In this document: positions 62,767-64,000 of the stretch, piece after piece
How positions within the stretch are numbered: the stretch's first letter is position 1
How the letters are laid out: each line of letters opens with the position of its first letter
From: Bin55 sp028819195
GTDB taxonomy: Bacteria; Pseudomonadota; Gammaproteobacteria; Pseudomonadales; Azotimanducaceae
Length of the DNA stretch: 64,000 bases
Assembly: GCA_028819195.1 (NCBI GenBank)
Contig: JAPPMF010000009.1
Span: 124,001 to 188,000 of the forward strand
Direction: 5' to 3'
Notes under the pieces: generated by a model
Database searches by the model: none
What the model was told of the DNA's origin: nothing
Seen by the model: the letters and a program-made list of their open reading frames with translations, nothing else
Position numbers and translations under genes: made by a program

Positions 62767-63218
62767 TTATTGACTCAAACGTTCTCGGACAAGGCGACTA
62801 ACCAGCGACATATCTGCTGTGCCTGACAATGACTTCGATAGATATCCCATGACACGGCCGATATCTTGTGCTGTTGCTGCGTCGAGTTCATTACAGACTT
62901 CGCCGATTGTGATTAGTAACTCTTCCTCCGTTAATTGTTTGGCAAAAACTCGTTAATAACTCCTATTTCGTATAGTTCCTGTTCGACTAGGTCGGGACGA
63001 TTTCCAACGCGATATTGTTCAGCAGAGTTTTGGCGTTGTTTAACCATACGGCTCAAAACTCTCGTGACATCGGTATCGGAAACTGCTCCTTTCTGCGTTA
63101 ACTCCACCTGCTTTACTTCGGCATTAACTAGTTTCAAAGCGGCGCTCCGAGCTTTATCACGCGCCAGCATGGCTTTACGCGTAGCGTCTTTGATTCTTGA
63201 AAGGAGGGCCGATTCCAT
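62767..63218 (-). pseudogene. yqeY: yqeY (GatB/YqeY domain) with one frameshift
   Basis: The ATG at 63218 opens MESALLSRIKDATRKAMLARDKARSAALKLV..., typical YqeY, and runs to INEFLPNN then a stop at 62931. In the next frame translation continues as QLTEEELLITIGEVCNEL...DIGRVMGYLSKSLSGTADMSLVSRLVRERLSQ to a TAA at 62767, the expected C-terminal half. One extra A in the AAA near 62938 (giving FLPKQL) restores an intact protein of about 150 residues. YqeY resembles the GatB tail domain and is thought to act on or bind tRNA. As neighbours are intact, a sequencing error is as likely as a real lesion. Confidence 0.8.
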
Positions 63219-63259
63219 AGAAAAGCGAGATTGAAATAGTTGCAATAAACGAAAATCGT

Positions 63260-63475
63260 TTAGTGCAAACGTTCAAATCTTCTAGCTTCTCTTTGAAGTT
63301 TTTTCTGATGTCGTTTTACGGCGGCTGCAGTTTTGCGTTTTCGAACTGAAGTAGGTTTCTCGTAATATTCTCGCCGTCGCGCTTCGGAAAGTATCCCTGC
63401 ATTGTCGCATGAACGCTTAAATCGTCGGAGCGCTACGTCGAATGATTCATTTTCTTTAATTTCTACGGATGGCAT
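63260..63475 (-). CDS. rpsU: 30S ribosomal protein S21
   Basis: 71 residues, identical in length to E. coli S21. MPSVEIKENESFDVALRRFKRSCDNAGILSEARRREYYEKPTSVRKRKTA is the standard S21 start, followed by a highly basic tail. S21 assists initiation on the small subunit. It is the first gene of the rpsU-yqeY-dnaG-rpoD operon; the ATG lies just downstream of a short AT-rich leader with a candidate promoter. Confidence 0.97.
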   Translation of the reverse strand: MPSVEIKENESFDVALRRFKRSCDNAGILSEARRREYYEKPTSVRKRKTAAAVKRHQKKLQREARRFERLH

Positions 63476-63513
63476 GTATTTTTATTTCCTAAAAGGATTG
63501 CAATTTTAACCTA

Positions 63514-63542
63514 AATCTAGGGGTTTTGTGACACAATTTCAA
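63514..63542 (-). promoter_or_regulatory. Candidate sigma-70 promoter of the rpsU-dnaG-rpoD operon
   Basis: On the minus strand TTGAAA (63537-63542) and TAGATT (63514-63519) are separated by 17 bp and lie about 40 bp ahead of the rpsU ATG. Spacing is ideal; the -10 is a partial match. No direct evidence of use. Confidence 0.35.
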
Positions 63543-63611
63543 GGGGTACCTAGCCATTAATCTCAAATTTTTGTTGAACTCAAACGAAAGCCTTCAATTA
63601 TTCTGTAATAA

Positions 63612-64000
63612 TTACCCGTTTGGAACTAGTTTTTGCCAGAGATACTCGTAGACCAAGGCTAATAAAAATGCTCGTTGAGAGTTATCCGTAGCACCGGCAT
63701 GACCACCCACAGTGTTCTCATAGTAGGTGACGTCCATGCCAAGTTCGCGCAGTTTTGCGACCATTTTCCGCGCATGACCTGGGTGCACCCGGTCATCTCG
63801 GGTAGAGGTTGTGATCAGAATCGGTGGGTAGTCTTTGGCAGGAGAAACGTTATGGTATGGTGAAAACGCCTTAAGGTATTCCCAGTCATTGGGATTGTCT
63901 GGATCTCCATATTCAGCCATCCAACTTGCACCCGCTAGCAACAAGTGAAAACGCTGCATGTCGAGTAAAGGCACTTGACATACGACTGCACCAAATAAGT
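63612..64000 (-). CDS. Prolyl oligopeptidase family (S9) protein, C-terminal part
   Basis: The reading frame is open to the window edge, so the N-terminal propeller is outside. About 128 residues remain: LFGAVVCQVPLLDMQRF..AGASW, FSPYHNVSPAKDYPPILITTSTRDDRVHPGHARKMVAKL with the catalytic Asp (RDDRVHP), and VGGHAGATDNSQR with the catalytic His. These are the last two triad residues of S9 serine peptidases. It cleaves peptides after proline or related sites. The stop is at 63612, 136 bp before rpsU in the downstream direction. Confidence 0.9.
   Translation of the reverse strand, partial: LFGAVVCQVPLLDMQRFHLLLAGASWMAEYGDPDNPNDWEYLKAFSPYHNVSPAKDYPPILITTSTRDDRVHPGHARKMVAKLRELGMDVTYYENTVGGHAGATDNSQRAFLLALVYEYLWQKLVPNG

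Noticed and set aside
1..64000. Insertion sequences, prophage or CRISPR arrays
   Set aside because: I saw no transposase, integrase, phage structural gene, terminal inverted repeats or regularly spaced repeats in any part of the window.

Overview
The window looks like the origin-proximal part of a gammaproteobacterial chromosome of moderate to low GC. The evidence is a GyrB with the long insertion after the TOPRIM domain, a def-fmt-rsmB-trkA-trkH block with two perfect parS-like palindromes (as near oriC in pseudomonads), a polA/engB pair near cytochrome c4 and DsbA genes, a homodimeric-type AceE, and an rpsU-yqeY-dnaG-rpoD macromolecular-synthesis cluster. Several features are unusual for the class: a mevalonate pathway operon, an alpha2-type glycyl-tRNA synthetase, a type II glutamine synthetase, and a group I intron in tRNA-Ile(CAU). 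The order and species cannot be named from sequence alone.

Layout. 1-1319: end of gyrB. 1363-9524: accessory block with a DUF4143 ATPase, a thioredoxin-like exported protein, a three-gene minus-strand operon (frameshifted small toxin-like gene, MqsA-like Zn-finger/HTH protein, KGGVGR ParA-like ATPase with TPR-like tail), and a TcmP plus DUF5131/Gp37-Gp68 pair. 9563-15157: trkH-trkA-rsmB-fmt-def with parS sites at both ends of the trk genes. 15499-28758: glnII, exported thiol dioxygenase, rsgA, aceE, DAACS transporter, TVP38 protein, TonB-dependent receptor, M3 peptidase. 28824-32164: cytochrome c', cytochrome b561 and a full-length family B DNA polymerase in which the catalytic metal ligands have almost all been replaced. 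32269-39322: purE, tsaC, SURF1, SCO, an EgtD-like methyltransferase, polA (proofreading motifs lost), engB.

39323-43452: a long gene-poor gap, then a small ORF plus cytochrome b561 of different base composition, and two DsbA-like genes flanking cytochrome c4. 43543-49926: tightly overlapping amidase, mvaD, phosphomevalonate kinase and an HMG-CoA reductase/mevalonate kinase fusion, then xthA. 49941-56807: Nmad3 protein, ankyrin protein, FAD-linked oxidase, rmuC, thioredoxin-like protein, glyQS. 56818-63475: two rpoD-type sigma genes separated by the intron-containing tRNA, then dnaG, a frameshifted yqeY and rpsU. The window closes in an S9 peptidase.

Most noteworthy: (1) the apparently inactivated but intact PolB, alongside a PolA without proofreading residues; (2) the toxin-like/MqsA-like/KGGVGR-ATPase operon; (3) the HMGR-mevalonate kinase fusion in an otherwise MEP-pathway class; (4) the group IC3-like intron in tRNA-Ile(CAU); (5) a second RpoD with an altered -10 recognition helix. 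Two genes carry single-base frameshifts in short homopolymers. These could be real lesions or assembly errors and should be checked before any biology is read into them.
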